A stretch of DNA of 47,198 bases from JAJYZP01 sp049964535 (GTDB taxonomy: Bacteria > Actinomycetota > Acidimicrobiia > Acidimicrobiales > Acidimicrobiaceae), in the NCBI GenBank assembly GCA_049964535.1, contig JBMFXG010000002.1:1-47198 (forward strand), read 5' to 3'. Positions 24,040-32,650 of the stretch are shown here, piece after piece. A program made the translations under genes and the position numbers. Numbering within the stretch: the stretch's first letter is position 1; each line of letters opens with the position of its first letter. Under the pieces are notes generated by a model that was given only the letters and a program-made list of their open reading frames with translations, searched no databases and was not told the origin of the DNA.

Positions 24040-25338
24040 TTAGCGCAGTGGTGTCACGATGGCAGAGCGGTGCCGGCGGCGTGATAGGACAACGATAACC
24101 AGGAAGACGATGAGGGTGATGACGACCGGTACGAGGACGGTCGTCATCATGAATCGGTACGTGGTGTCCGTCGCGATGATGCCGAGAATAGGGGGCGCAG
24201 CGATGCTGATGACGTTCCCCGATCCCATCAAGACTGCGTTGGCCGAAGGAAGTTGTTCCGCAGGTAACGAACTCGACAGAGCGGAGAGCGCCAAGGGAAA
24301 GATCGCCCCATGCGGTAAGCCCAAGATGATCATTCCTAACAGGAAGAAGACGAACGAGTGTCCGCCTGCGATGAGAGCGAGCCCAACGATTGTGAGTACT
24401 CCAGAGAGACCGTAAGCGATTCCCTTACGCGCAATTGGGGACTGCCATGCGACGAAAGCACGACAGCTCAATGAGAAAATGAAGAAAATTGTGAACGCGA
24501 GCTGAGCCTGAGCGGCCGTCGCACCGTCGGTGACTCGGGCCACCTCTGCGCCGAAGACGGTGAGGGCGACGAAGGGGACGGAGTACATGAGCTGGGCAAG
24601 CAACGCTTTCATGAACTCTGGTGTACCAAGCAAGCGAACTTTGGGTTGGGTGCCTGCTGTGATGGTCGGATCTGTAGTGCCGGAATCATCTTGGGTTGCG
24701 AGCGAACGTGCTTCCCGGCTCCGTAGTCTCATGACCACGAGCGCAAGCAGCGGAAGCGTGGCGAATGCAAGGAATGGCCAGCGCACGTCTTGATGGGTGA
24801 CATCGAGTAATCCGGCCTCAAGGAGTGGACCGAGTGCGAGTGAGACGCTGAGTACCACGGTATAGAGCGCCAAGATACGTTGAGGATTGACGTGAGTCTT
24901 GTGGGCAGTTACTTGAACAGAGCCGGCAAGACTTGGCATTCCGAGACCGCCGGCGACGCCGAGTAGAAGGGTCGCAAGAGCGGTGACGTACACTGAGCGA
25001 CTGAGACCTATCACGATCAGCGCGATAGCAAGGGCGATCAGGGAGATGGAAACTGCTCGCTCGAGTTGGTTGGTCCGGAGTCGGGCGCTGATGAATACCG
25101 TGCAGAGTACTAAGACAATGCCGGACAGAGCTGAGATGATTCCGATCGTCCCTGCGCCGTATCCGAGGTCATCTTTGACGATAAGAGCGAGCGTTGTGAG
25201 CGCCATATTCTGTGCGCTGCGGTAGAGTCCCGCAACTATGAAGAGGCCCGATACGCCCTGAGAAAGGTCTCGAAGTTGCGATCGTTGTCGCATAGAAAGT
25301 ACCCACTCAATCTCTTGTTCTCTCGTCGTGCGAGTCAC
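24040..25338 (-). CDS. Major facilitator superfamily transporter
   Basis: Up to 432 residues with about 12 hydrophobic segments in two halves separated by a polar loop (about residues 205-235). The N-terminal cytoplasmic part is Arg-rich. The start is uncertain: GTG 25338 or ATG 25293; neither has a strong ribosome binding site. The family motif between helices 2 and 3 is loosely present (FISARLRTNQLERAVSI). The substrate cannot be assigned; the closest feel is drug/metabolite efflux or sugar-type MFS. It lies on the same strand between the two halves of the Tad locus, but the large gaps on either side argue against co-transcription. Confidence 0.82.
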   Translation of the reverse strand: MTRTTREQEIEWVLSMRQRSQLRDLSQGVSGLFIVAGLYRSAQNMALTTLALIVKDDLGYGAGTIGIISALSGIVLVLCTVFISARLRTNQLERAVSISLIALAIALIVIGLSRSVYVTALATLLLGVAGGLGMPSLAGSVQVTAHKTHVNPQRILALYTVVLSVSLALGPLLEAGLLDVTHQDVRWPFLAFATLPLLALVVMRLRSREARSLATQDDSGTTDPTITAGTQPKVRLLGTPEFMKALLAQLMYSVPFVALTVFGAEVARVTDGATAAQAQLAFTIFFIFSLSCRAFVAWQSPIARKGIAYGLSGVLTIVGLALIAGGHSFVFFLLGMIILGLPHGAIFPLALSALSSSLPAEQLPSANAVLMGSGNVISIAAPPILGIIATDTTYRFMMTTVLVPVVITLIVFLVIVVLSRRRHRSAIVTPLR

Positions 25339-26046
25339 TTGATGGTACTAACACGCTGTAACAATCTTAGGTAGACCACGATGATGATCGGCAACGATTG
25401 CCCCGCTCGGTCGAGAGCTCGAGACGTTCCTGAGGCAGTGTCCATCATGCACGCTAGGTGAGTCTTCACGCAACATGGTGTGCATGATCGCTCGAGTATC
25501 GAGCGATCATACCCCTGTATGGGCCGCTCCGAGGGTTACGGATCGGGGTGGGAGGTTAAAAAAGTCATGGCGCGGCCGATACTGTATCGGGCTGTGCGGG
25601 TCACTATCAGAATGCGTTGAAGGTTCCCGCTCGGTAGTTCTTACGAGCTCCTCATCGACGGTGAAGATCGTCGACACCCCGGCCCAGATCTGGCCGCGAC
25701 AGAGCTGCTCTGTAGTGGCTCTGGGAGAGATCGGTCTCTCTGTGCTCGAGCTTCCGAGACGAAATCTACGTAGTGCCCTCGGAGCTCTCGTACGGGCATG
25801 GTGCGACGTGACCTTTGGACGGTACCTCCAACCTCAGCTCGGGTTTTTGAACGACCGACTACTAGGGTAGATCTCTCATTGCATGGCCGTCTTCCTACCT
25901 CGGATCACCGGTGGTGTTTAATTACGAACCGACAACGAGGACTTTTGTGGGAGCGATAGGAGTGCTAGCGGCTTTGCCTGGAGAGTCTTCGTGGTTGTCG
26001 GCGCGTGTTGACAGGCGAGCTTAATGATATTTATGCCCGTAGATCC
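25339..26046. other. 0.7 kb stretch without a confident gene between TadC and the MFS gene
   Basis: A plus-strand frame at 25475-25870 (131 codons) is open but has no recognised domain and few acidic residues, and its start lies beside a perfect palindrome; it is not called. The stretch ends the tadABC half of the pilus locus and includes the probable promoter of the MFS gene. It contains the palindrome described separately at 25484-25510. Confidence 0.4.
25484..25510. promoter_or_regulatory. Perfect 27-base inverted repeat upstream of the MFS gene
   Basis: ATGATCGCTCGA, spacer GTA, then TCGAGCGATCAT: a perfect 12+3+12 inverted repeat located 146 bases before the MFS start. No T-run follows on either side. 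Perfect symmetry of this length is typical of an operator for a dimeric repressor (TetR or GntR type), although a hairpin in RNA is also possible. Confidence 0.5.
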
Positions 26047-26907
26047 TTATACCCCGCCAAAAAACTTCAATGCGCTGATGAGGGGGATGACCAGCAAAAG
26101 CGTACCGGGTACGAGAATGGCGACACTAACTGGGATCCAAACCAGCTGGCTCCGCTTCTCTAAGATCTCCGTGAGCTGGAGACGACGGCGACGCACAATG
26201 ATCTCCATCTCGTTCGCTAGGAGCCAAGGAAGCTCCGAGGTGAGCGCGTGGATGGACACGATCTCGCGCAGGCGATCGATTTCGCTCTCTCGGAGGAGAT
26301 CTGCGATGCTCAAGAACTCGTCTGCGAGTCGATGTCCCTGTTCCAGATGGGTTGCAATGTCGACTAGCCATGGTGTCCAAGGTCCTGGTCGATCTTTGGA
26401 GAGTTGTCCAAGGCCAGCGGTCAGACTCCTTCCTGAACCCACAAGCATGGAGAGTCTCTCCAAAAGTGAGGGGTACGAAGCCATGAGGTTCTGCTTAATT
26501 TTCGTCGCTCGTTCGTGGAGAAGGAGAAAGATCGCCCCAATGGTTATGGCTCCGATGCTGACGGCTGCCGAGACGGCAGTCAGGAGCGACGAAGAGAGAG
26601 CAAGTTCGAGAGTGAGGACTATGAGTGAAGCGATAGCGCCAAGGCTCACAATACGTTGGACGTAGAGACGTTGCGAGATGCTGACTCGGTTGAGCTCGAG
26701 TGCTACTTGGAGTCGATTTCGCTTGGACGACGTTCGCCTCACCGGCTCTGGTAGAGAAGAGATGGTGCGTTCTGCGGTCCTCGACTTGAGGAGAAATGAA
26801 GCAGCCGGTCCAAGCTTGGTTCGTCGTGGCAGCGTTGCTAGCTGTGCGAGGAGTATCGCTCCGATTGCGCTCAAGATAGCGCCGAGCAGCTGTATGAAGA
26901 AGGTCAT
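26047..26907 (-). CDS. tadC: Tad pilus inner-membrane protein TadC
   Basis: 286 residues from the ATG at 26907 (ATGA overlap with tadB); the frame extends further upstream, but only inside tadB. It is a type II secretion F-domain protein: an N-terminal membrane helix (FFIQLLGAILSAIGAILLAQ), two central hydrophobic segments, the F domain with LLERLSMLVGSGRSLTAGLGQLS and ATHLEQGHRLADEFLSIADLL, and a C-terminal membrane helix. It forms the pilus assembly platform with TadB. It is the last gene of the cpaF-tadB-tadC run. Confidence 0.85.
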   Translation of the reverse strand: MTFFIQLLGAILSAIGAILLAQLATLPRRTKLGPAASFLLKSRTAERTISSLPEPVRRTSSKRNRLQVALELNRVSISQRLYVQRIVSLGAIASLIVLTLELALSSSLLTAVSAAVSIGAITIGAIFLLLHERATKIKQNLMASYPSLLERLSMLVGSGRSLTAGLGQLSKDRPGPWTPWLVDIATHLEQGHRLADEFLSIADLLRESEIDRLREIVSIHALTSELPWLLANEMEIIVRRRRLQLTEILEKRSQLVWIPVSVAILVPGTLLLVIPLISALKFFGGV

Positions 26908-27818
26908 GGTTGGGTGATCAATCTTTCTAGTGCGCTCAGACTGGCCTGACGCGATCGGACCTTTGGCGCTCCGATAAGGCGGCTCGGTGGCTTCATGAGC
27001 GCCGTTGACCATATCCAGCAGCCCAGAATAAGTAGGCCAGAGAGAGAGTCGATTCCAATGCCGAGTGGCGTGAGGAAAGGGTGGAGTGATCCGCTGAGGA
27101 GACCACCGACGAGGGCCATGGCGCACGGAACGACGATTACGAAGGTTCGAGCGAGTCGCACCGCGCCCAGCTTGGCCTGTACTTCGTGGAGGAGTAGTCG
27201 CTCAGCGTCTCGTGTTTGCCGAAGATCTTCGAGTCGGCGGGATATATCGGTACCGCCGATCTCGCTGCAGAGTTTGAGTGAGTCGAAGACACTACTTGAG
27301 GCCAGGTCTGCGAGTGACCGGTCTAGGTAGGAGAGGGCGTCGTGATAAGAACCTGTCAAGGTCCAGATTCGCTCGGCCTCTCCGACCTCTGTGGTCAGCT
27401 GGGGGCCGAGACGACGTAGGGAGACGAAGGTCGCTTGCGGAAGCGGTTCGCCAAAGGCACCGACGCGAATTCGGAGGTCATCGAGTACTTCAGGCCAGTT
27501 ATCGAGGAGGGTCGCTTGACGCCTGCGAGTCTTCTGACTCCTCTGCCGCACAATGAGCAGCACCGAAAGTCCGCCGCCGACTAAGAGCGGTAGCGCCGAG
27601 TTGGAGACAACAGAGAGTAGGCCGGCGACCCCGATTGCGGCGGTTACCCAGAGAGTCGACCGGCGCAATCGACCTGGAGCACCGAGTAGAACCGAGTTCA
27701 CCGGCGAGGTCGTCGTGCGAGGGTCGGTGCCGTTCGTTTGAGGCACGAACCGGTGTCTCTTCGGTATCAACAGTACCGCTATGCCAACGATGATACAGGA
27801 GAGGCTGAGTATTACCAT
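26904..27818 (-). CDS. tadB: Tad pilus inner-membrane protein TadB
   Basis: 304 residues. Hydrophobic segments lie at the N-terminus and around residues 55-90. A soluble F domain (LLDNWPEVLDDLRIRVGAFGEPLPQA, ...SVFDSLKLCSEIGGTDISRRLEDLRQTRDAERLLLHEVQAKLGA in overlapping segments) follows, then two C-terminal helices. ATG 27818 overlaps the cpaF stop by 7 bases, and the stop overlaps tadC as ATGA, so the three genes are translationally coupled. It partners TadC in the assembly platform energised by CpaF. Confidence 0.87.
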   Translation of the reverse strand: MVILSLSCIIVGIAVLLIPKRHRFVPQTNGTDPRTTTSPVNSVLLGAPGRLRRSTLWVTAAIGVAGLLSVVSNSALPLLVGGGLSVLLIVRQRSQKTRRRQATLLDNWPEVLDDLRIRVGAFGEPLPQATFVSLRRLGPQLTTEVGEAERIWTLTGSYHDALSYLDRSLADLASSSVFDSLKLCSEIGGTDISRRLEDLRQTRDAERLLLHEVQAKLGAVRLARTFVIVVPCAMALVGGLLSGSLHPFLTPLGIGIDSLSGLLILGCWIWSTALMKPPSRLIGAPKVRSRQASLSALERLITQP

Positions 27819-29185
27819 GGCGATACGCTGCCCTGGTAGTCAAGATTGGTCGTCTGAGAGCCTTGTGGGTCTGCTGCACAATCTGTCTCGTGTGCGATAC
27901 CTTGGATCGGCTGCGGAGGTTGGCCGTTCTCTCGTTCCCAGCTCGATGTCACGTTTGCGTGCGGCGTTCGTTGCGCGTCAAGAAAGAGTGTTGAGGTCGT
28001 AAATGACCAGCGATCTCGATTAACCTGGGCAGATTCGACGGAGATCACCTCTCTCACCCGTGGTCCGCTCGGTGTTCTGACGAGGTGGACGACGAGGTCA
28101 ATGGACTCGCTGATCAGCTGCGTGAGCGCGCCCTCGTGGACCTCCAGACCAGATAGCTGTGCCAAGAACCGGAGTCGTTCCAGCGCATGGCGAGCCGACC
28201 GAGCATGAATGGAGCTGAACCCTTGGACGCCAGAGGAGAGGGCCATGAGGAAGGGTAGCACCTCTCGATCTCTCACCTCTCCCACGATGATCGCGTCGGG
28301 TGACATTCTGAGAAATGCCGACGTGAGCTCTCGAAGCGTCACCGCGCTGCGGTCCGATCGTTGGGGCCTCGTCTGCATCTGGGCGACGTTCGCGAGCGAG
28401 AGGTCGGTTTCAAAGACCTCTTCAGCGCAGACGACGCGCGTGGTCGGTGAAAGCTCGTTGGCCACGCTCGTGAGGAGAGTCGTCTTGCCAGAGCCCGGAG
28501 CTCCAGCAAAAAGGACGGTCGCTCCGTTGCGAACTCGACCTTTCAAGAGTTCCGCCACATCGGCCTCGATGACGCGTGCGCTGACGGCATGACGGAGAGA
28601 CCGGTTGGAGGTCTTGAGGAATTTTCGAATATTGACGAGGAGGTGGCCACCTCGAGCGATATCTTGATGCACGATGTGGATCCTGGATCCATTTGCGAGC
28701 TGCGCATCTTGAATTCCCTCCGATGGGTCTAACTTGCGATGAGCACTGAGAGACCTGTCGAGCAGGCGGGTGATCACGCGTTCGACGTGCGCATCATCGT
28801 AGAAGTGGGGCCATATTGGCGTGGTAGTACCACTCGAAGATCGGATGAACACTTGATCTGGGGCGTTGATCTCGATCTCCCATACGTCCGTGGATGTGAG
28901 AGCTTCCTCAATTGGTCCAAGTCCTAGAAGGCTTCGAGCGACGTAGGTGGAGAGTTCCCTACCCCATCGATCGTCGAATGCCCCACGTTCTCTCTGGCGT
29001 GAGACGGTGGCAGCGATGAGCGCGAGGATCTCGCGGGCTTCACCCCGACGCGGGTCAAGCTTCGATGCATCGGCTTCGGCGAGGACTTCCAGCTCGACCA
29101 CTCGTGCGATCTCGAGGAAGTTGAAATCCTCCCGGCTCGGCACCGCTGAGGCTAGTGTGGGAAGTGCGGTCGTTGAAGAGTTCAC
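27812..29185 (-). CDS. cpaF: Tad pilus assembly ATPase CpaF/TadA
   Basis: 457 residues of the type II/IV secretion ATPase family. N-terminal domain about 1-120 with LLGLGPIEEALTSTDVWEIEIN; Walker A GAPGSGKTT at 228-236; VVCAEEVFE around 251-259 (Asp-box region); Walker B DAIIVGEVRD at about 297-306; and the His-box HARSARHALERL. Start GTG 29185 with AAAGG 6 bases upstream. A proline- and polar-rich C-terminal tail beyond about residue 400 is longer than usual. It powers pilin polymerisation at the inner membrane. The gap to cpaE upstream is occupied by an oppositely oriented metallo-beta-lactamase-fold gene. Confidence 0.93.
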   Translation of the reverse strand: MNSSTTALPTLASAVPSREDFNFLEIARVVELEVLAEADASKLDPRRGEAREILALIAATVSRQRERGAFDDRWGRELSTYVARSLLGLGPIEEALTSTDVWEIEINAPDQVFIRSSSGTTTPIWPHFYDDAHVERVITRLLDRSLSAHRKLDPSEGIQDAQLANGSRIHIVHQDIARGGHLLVNIRKFLKTSNRSLRHAVSARVIEADVAELLKGRVRNGATVLFAGAPGSGKTTLLTSVANELSPTTRVVCAEEVFETDLSLANVAQMQTRPQRSDRSAVTLRELTSAFLRMSPDAIIVGEVRDREVLPFLMALSSGVQGFSSIHARSARHALERLRFLAQLSGLEVHEGALTQLISESIDLVVHLVRTPSGPRVREVISVESAQVNRDRWSFTTSTLFLDAQRTPHANVTSSWERENGQPPQPIQGIAHETDCAADPQGSQTTNLDYQGSVSPW

Positions 29186-29370
29186 GTGATACCTTTCGAT
29201 ACTTGATAACTAGGAAGCGTGATGAGAGTGAGCTGGTTCGGTTGCGTTGAGGCTTGAGCGATGCACGATGACCATCGCCGCTTGATTGGCAGTCTCTGGC
29301 GAACGAACTGTTGGCCTCTATGGCGGCTCAAGAAGGTGTTGATAGGCGATGGCGAGGAGGTAAGGAGTTG

Positions 29371-30264
29371 GTGAACACGGTGGTCGATCCACGCGGCCCC
29401 AACGTGAAGGAAGTCGCGATCGCAGGCGAACCCTCGTACTTCGTTAGCGATAGGGTTATTCGTGTCCTTGCACCAAATCCCTCGATGATGACTTTGAACG
29501 GCACGAATACCTACATTGTTCGAGGTCACACCGGCAACAGGGCCCTGATTGTCGATCCCGGTCCTGCGATCCCATCTCACCTGGCTCGACTGAAGCAGAT
29601 CATCACCGACCTCGACCTGGAGGTTACCGGAGTGCTGTTGACGCACGGCCACCTCGATCACTCGGAGTCGGCTCGAGATGTGGCGAGCGAGCACGGAGTA
29701 CCGATCTTTGCTCATCCAGACGCTCTGATCTCCGATGACGCTGTGGGACTTGATTCGGTTGGGGAGAGCGAGATTGCCGGAGTCCCGATTGAGATCGTCC
29801 CGACGCCGGGTCACTGCCGAGACCACTTGGCCTACCTGATTGATCGGCGAGTCCTCTTGAGTGGCGACCATATCCTCGGCGCCGGAACCACCGTCGTTCT
29901 GCATCCTGATGGGCGCTTGGAAGAGTATCTGGCCTCGATCGCAGCCGTTGAACGACTTCAATGTGAGCTCGTGCTCCCTGGCCATGGACCAGAGATCGCC
30001 GGCGCCATGGTGGCGCAAGTTCTCTCGTACTATCGCTTGCACCGCTTGGAACGACTGACACAGATTCGTCGTGCTGTTGCAGATGCTCCTGGTATCGGGG
30101 TCGGGGATCTTGTCGACCTGCTCTATGGGAAGGCGATCGACGAACGAGTTGTCCCGGCGGCAACCGCTACCACCTTTGCAGCTCTCGTGTACTTGACTGA
30201 ACATGGTGATCTGATTCGAGAGCACGATACCTACAGTCCAAACGGCGGCAGTGACTCGAAATAG
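29371..30264 (+). CDS. Metallo-beta-lactamase-fold hydrolase (LACTB2-like)
   Basis: About 297 residues. Zinc-binding motifs are THGHLDHSES (HxHxDH), TPGHCRDHLAYL, SGDHILG and LPGHGPEI, in the usual order. The N-terminal APNPSMMTLNGTNTYIV is typical of the LACTB2 group, and the C-terminal winged helix (ATATTFAALVYLTEHGDL) is also characteristic. LACTB2-like proteins are single-strand RNA nucleases in animals; bacterial substrates are unclear. The start was set at GTG 29371, beside an AAGGAG and 10 bases after GAGGAGG; TTG 29368 and TTG 29311 are alternatives. The gene sits on the plus strand inside the minus-strand pilus operon and overlaps the cpaE 3' end by 34 bases. Confidence 0.88.
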   Translation: MNTVVDPRGPNVKEVAIAGEPSYFVSDRVIRVLAPNPSMMTLNGTNTYIVRGHTGNRALIVDPGPAIPSHLARLKQIITDLDLEVTGVLLTHGHLDHSESARDVASEHGVPIFAHPDALISDDAVGLDSVGESEIAGVPIEIVPTPGHCRDHLAYLIDRRVLLSGDHILGAGTTVVLHPDGRLEEYLASIAAVERLQCELVLPGHGPEIAGAMVAQVLSYYRLHRLERLTQIRRAVADAPGIGVGDLVDLLYGKAIDERVVPAATATTFAALVYLTEHGDLIREHDTYSPNGGSDSK

Positions 30265-31670
30265 TTGAGAATTTCATTGAGTCCGATCTCGTCGCTACCC
30301 GCACGCGAGACCGAGGCGTAGGATTCTCGACGACTCTGCCGCAGTGGCGGACAGGACCGGAGCGAGGTCAGAAGTCTCTCGGGAATGGTGAGATCGAGGC
30401 GTTGAGGCGTGCGGTGGGGTCGGGTTATGACTCCGATGTGGACGTGAAGGTTCCATTGGGCGGCTTCGAGACCCTGAATTGCGCTGATCTGTGCAACCTC
30501 TAACTCGATCTCCCGACGCCTCCTCGAGCTATCCGGACTTCGATTGATGACCAGGTCCATCTTCGGCAGAGCGATCTTGCTTTCGACGACGTCTCGGAGC
30601 AGGGTGCCAAAGGAGAACAGACCCTTTGGGGAGGCGTCGCAGACGAGAACTACTCGTGACGCACGCTCAAGGACGGCTCGATTCAAGAGAGAACGGCCCG
30701 TGGCTCCGTAAAAGGCACCGGATGCGAGATCTGAAGGATCACTCTCACTATCCGCTACGACGTAGCGAGCTGTGGCTGATGCGCTGGTGAGGAGCGACTC
30801 CACGTTCTCGCCGTTGACGAGCTCTTTGTGTTTGGGGCTGCGCACGCCCGGTAGGACCATGAACCGAGCTGACTCGAGGTGTACAAATTCTTGGAGATCA
30901 TCCGATCCGAACGTTCCGGGACTGGCGTAGAGGAGGTCGGAGAGTCCGGGTGTAGCTGGATCGAGGTTGAGAAGGAATCCGATCTCGGGTCTGGTCTGAG
31001 CATCGATCAGCAGGGTCGAATCGGAGCGCGAGAGGGCCTCGGAGATCGCTAGTGCCACACTTGATACCCCTGCTCCGCCGGGACCGATAACCACGACGAG
31101 AGACCCCACTCTCTCACGATCGGCCTCGTCCGCCGAGATCTCCCACCCGGTATCGTCGGTGATGGGCTGAGATGCTCTGACCTCACTAGGTCCGTGTGAT
31201 TGGGTGATCGAGCCACCCTCGACCATGGAGGGGGACTCAGTGCCATCGAACGATGCAGTAGAAGTAACTGAGATGGAAGGATCGGGAGGTAGTGCCGGTG
31301 GAGCGTGTGGTGCTTTGCGTAGCTCTTGGGATGGGGCCAGACTCGTTACGGAAATAATCTCGACCAAGCTATCGAGATCAAGGGTGTGCAGGAGGGGATC
31401 ATCACGTTGAACTAACCGGTCGAGGTCGGTTGTCACCATGCCCAAGGGCCGATCTCGACGATGGAGAACAGAGATAGCACCGATGGCGTGGTTCGTGATC
31501 AGATGGAGCAGTTCTGATTCAGACGTCACCCATAAGACCACCCGGGTGGGGTCTTTGGTAACGAGGACGGAGAACGCCCGTATCATCCACGCTTCGATCG
31601 AGGGATTGAAGAGAATCAGGTTCCGTGGCTCCGAGGAATCTTTGGGTTGCGATGCGGCCATTGATGTCAA
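30231..31670 (-). CDS. cpaE: CpaE/TadZ-like pilus localisation protein with degenerate P-loop
   Basis: 479 residues. Receiver-like N-terminal domain (about 15-110), Pro/Ser-rich linker (about 115-180), then a ParA/MinD-type domain. The P-loop region is IGPGGAGVSS at 195-204: the glycine framework is kept, but both lysines of the deviant Walker A (KGGxGKT/S) are replaced. Downstream ParA-like strands include TLLIDAQTRPEIG and RFMVLPGV. Loss of the lysines is known in TadZ and in actinobacterial CpaE-like proteins, so the protein probably acts as a polar localisation scaffold rather than an efficient ATPase. The start is TTG 31670 (overlapping the cpaB stop) or ATG 31661. Confidence 0.82.
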   Translation of the reverse strand: MTSMAASQPKDSSEPRNLILFNPSIEAWMIRAFSVLVTKDPTRVVLWVTSESELLHLITNHAIGAISVLHRRDRPLGMVTTDLDRLVQRDDPLLHTLDLDSLVEIISVTSLAPSQELRKAPHAPPALPPDPSISVTSTASFDGTESPSMVEGGSITQSHGPSEVRASQPITDDTGWEISADEADRERVGSLVVVIGPGGAGVSSVALAISEALSRSDSTLLIDAQTRPEIGFLLNLDPATPGLSDLLYASPGTFGSDDLQEFVHLESARFMVLPGVRSPKHKELVNGENVESLLTSASATARYVVADSESDPSDLASGAFYGATGRSLLNRAVLERASRVVLVCDASPKGLFSFGTLLRDVVESKIALPKMDLVINRSPDSSRRRREIELEVAQISAIQGLEAAQWNLHVHIGVITRPHRTPQRLDLTIPERLLTSLRSCPPLRQSRRESYASVSRAGSDEIGLNEILNYFESLPPFGL

Positions 31671-32428
31671 CCCGCAGTCGAAGTTGGGTTGGGGGACGCT
31701 ATTGAGAGAGGAGGATAGATCGGTAGCTGTCGAGGGGGGCGAAGGCCAGTTGAAGGGATCAGGGTGATCTTGCCAACGTTCTCGGCTTGTGCGATGGCGA
31801 GGCCTTGAAGAAGGGAAGTGAGCGCAACGGTGACGGTATCGGTCTGCGTGCTGCTCAGAGATGAACTTGTGGCGTTGACCTGTAGTACGAGGAGCGATGT
31901 GGCGATCGCTTGGGTCGTTGCTGATGCTCCACTCCCGTAGGTCGCAAGTACATCGACACGGTCTCCTGGGACGAGTGTGACTCCCATCAAGAGTGAGGGG
32001 CTAACGGAGATGACTGCCTGACGATAGGGGCCCTTTTCGGTGGCACCTGACAGCATGGACCGTGTGATGACCTCATCGGCCGGAACGTTCACGATGAGTC
32101 GACGTCCAAGAACGTGTTGCGGCACCTCTTGTGTCGCTGCGACTGCGGGCGAAGAGAAGGCGACCGTAGTCTCTCGCAGATCCGCCGCCACCAAGATCTC
32201 GCCTCGATGAAGTGGTTCAGCGGCGACCAGGACCGAGGTCGTCTTCGGGAGGGATCGGGTACTCAGAGCGTGTGTGAGGAGCGCAACTCCGCTGAGGAGG
32301 ATGAGCGCACCGAGTGCGACACGAAGATTGACGAGTCGATCCTTTTGAGCTAGCTGCTTCGATGAGTCTTGAGGTCGATACGTTTCACGGTGGGCCGTGT
32401 TAGGGCCTCGGTTCTTGAGGGCGAACAT
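31667..32428 (-). CDS. cpaB: CpaB/RcpC-like Tad pilus assembly protein with SAF domain
   Basis: 253 residues. Polar N-terminus, one membrane helix (LRVALGALILLSGVALLTHAL, about 34-55), then an SAF domain (AAEPLHRGEILVAADLRE, GRRLIVNVPADEVITRSML) and a beta-rich C-terminal part with LVPGDRVDVLATYG. CpaB helps assemble the outer part of the Tad machine; in monoderm actinobacteria it probably spans the membrane and wall. It is the first gene of the operon, with a candidate promoter 40-65 bases upstream. The stop overlaps the cpaE start. Confidence 0.85.
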   Translation of the reverse strand: MFALKNRGPNTAHRETYRPQDSSKQLAQKDRLVNLRVALGALILLSGVALLTHALSTRSLPKTTSVLVAAEPLHRGEILVAADLRETTVAFSSPAVAATQEVPQHVLGRRLIVNVPADEVITRSMLSGATEKGPYRQAVISVSPSLLMGVTLVPGDRVDVLATYGSGASATTQAIATSLLVLQVNATSSSLSSTQTDTVTVALTSLLQGLAIAQAENVGKITLIPSTGLRPPRQLPIYPPLSIASPNPTSTAG

Positions 32429-32465
32429 TCCATGTGCCTTCCACTATTGCATCCTTGCACCGTGT

Positions 32466-32494
32466 ACTTTAGCTCGATTCCCGTCATTGGTCAA
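32466..32494 (-). promoter_or_regulatory. Candidate promoter of the cpaB-led Tad operon
   Basis: On the minus strand, TTGACC (32494-32489), a 17-base spacer, then TAAAGT (32471-32466); start of transcription is expected near 32459, 31 bases before the cpaB ATG. Five of six -35 and four of six -10 positions match the primary-sigma consensus. Confidence 0.5.
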
Positions 32495-32650
32495 GTACTG
32501 AAATGCTATCGATTTTCCTAGAATGCCACATAAATTCGCGTGAACTGTGCCTACGCTAGAGGGTCTAGGCGGTTTAGTACTGCTCGCGGTTTTTGGCTGC
32601 GGCTCTGTGGCGAGCCCTTGATCACGACTGGATGTGGAAGAGGGGGTTTG

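Noticed and set aside
25475..25870. 131-codon plus-strand frame between the MFS gene and tadC
   Set aside because: No ribosome binding site, few acidic residues, no domain; its start lies beside a palindrome that is better explained as a regulatory site.
29182..30225. 347-codon minus-strand frame between cpaE and cpaF as a protein-coding gene
   Set aside because: It is antisense and codon-aligned to a gene with clear HxHxDH zinc motifs. Its product has no recognisable domain, and avoidance of three rare codons explains the open frame. It is kept only as an observation.
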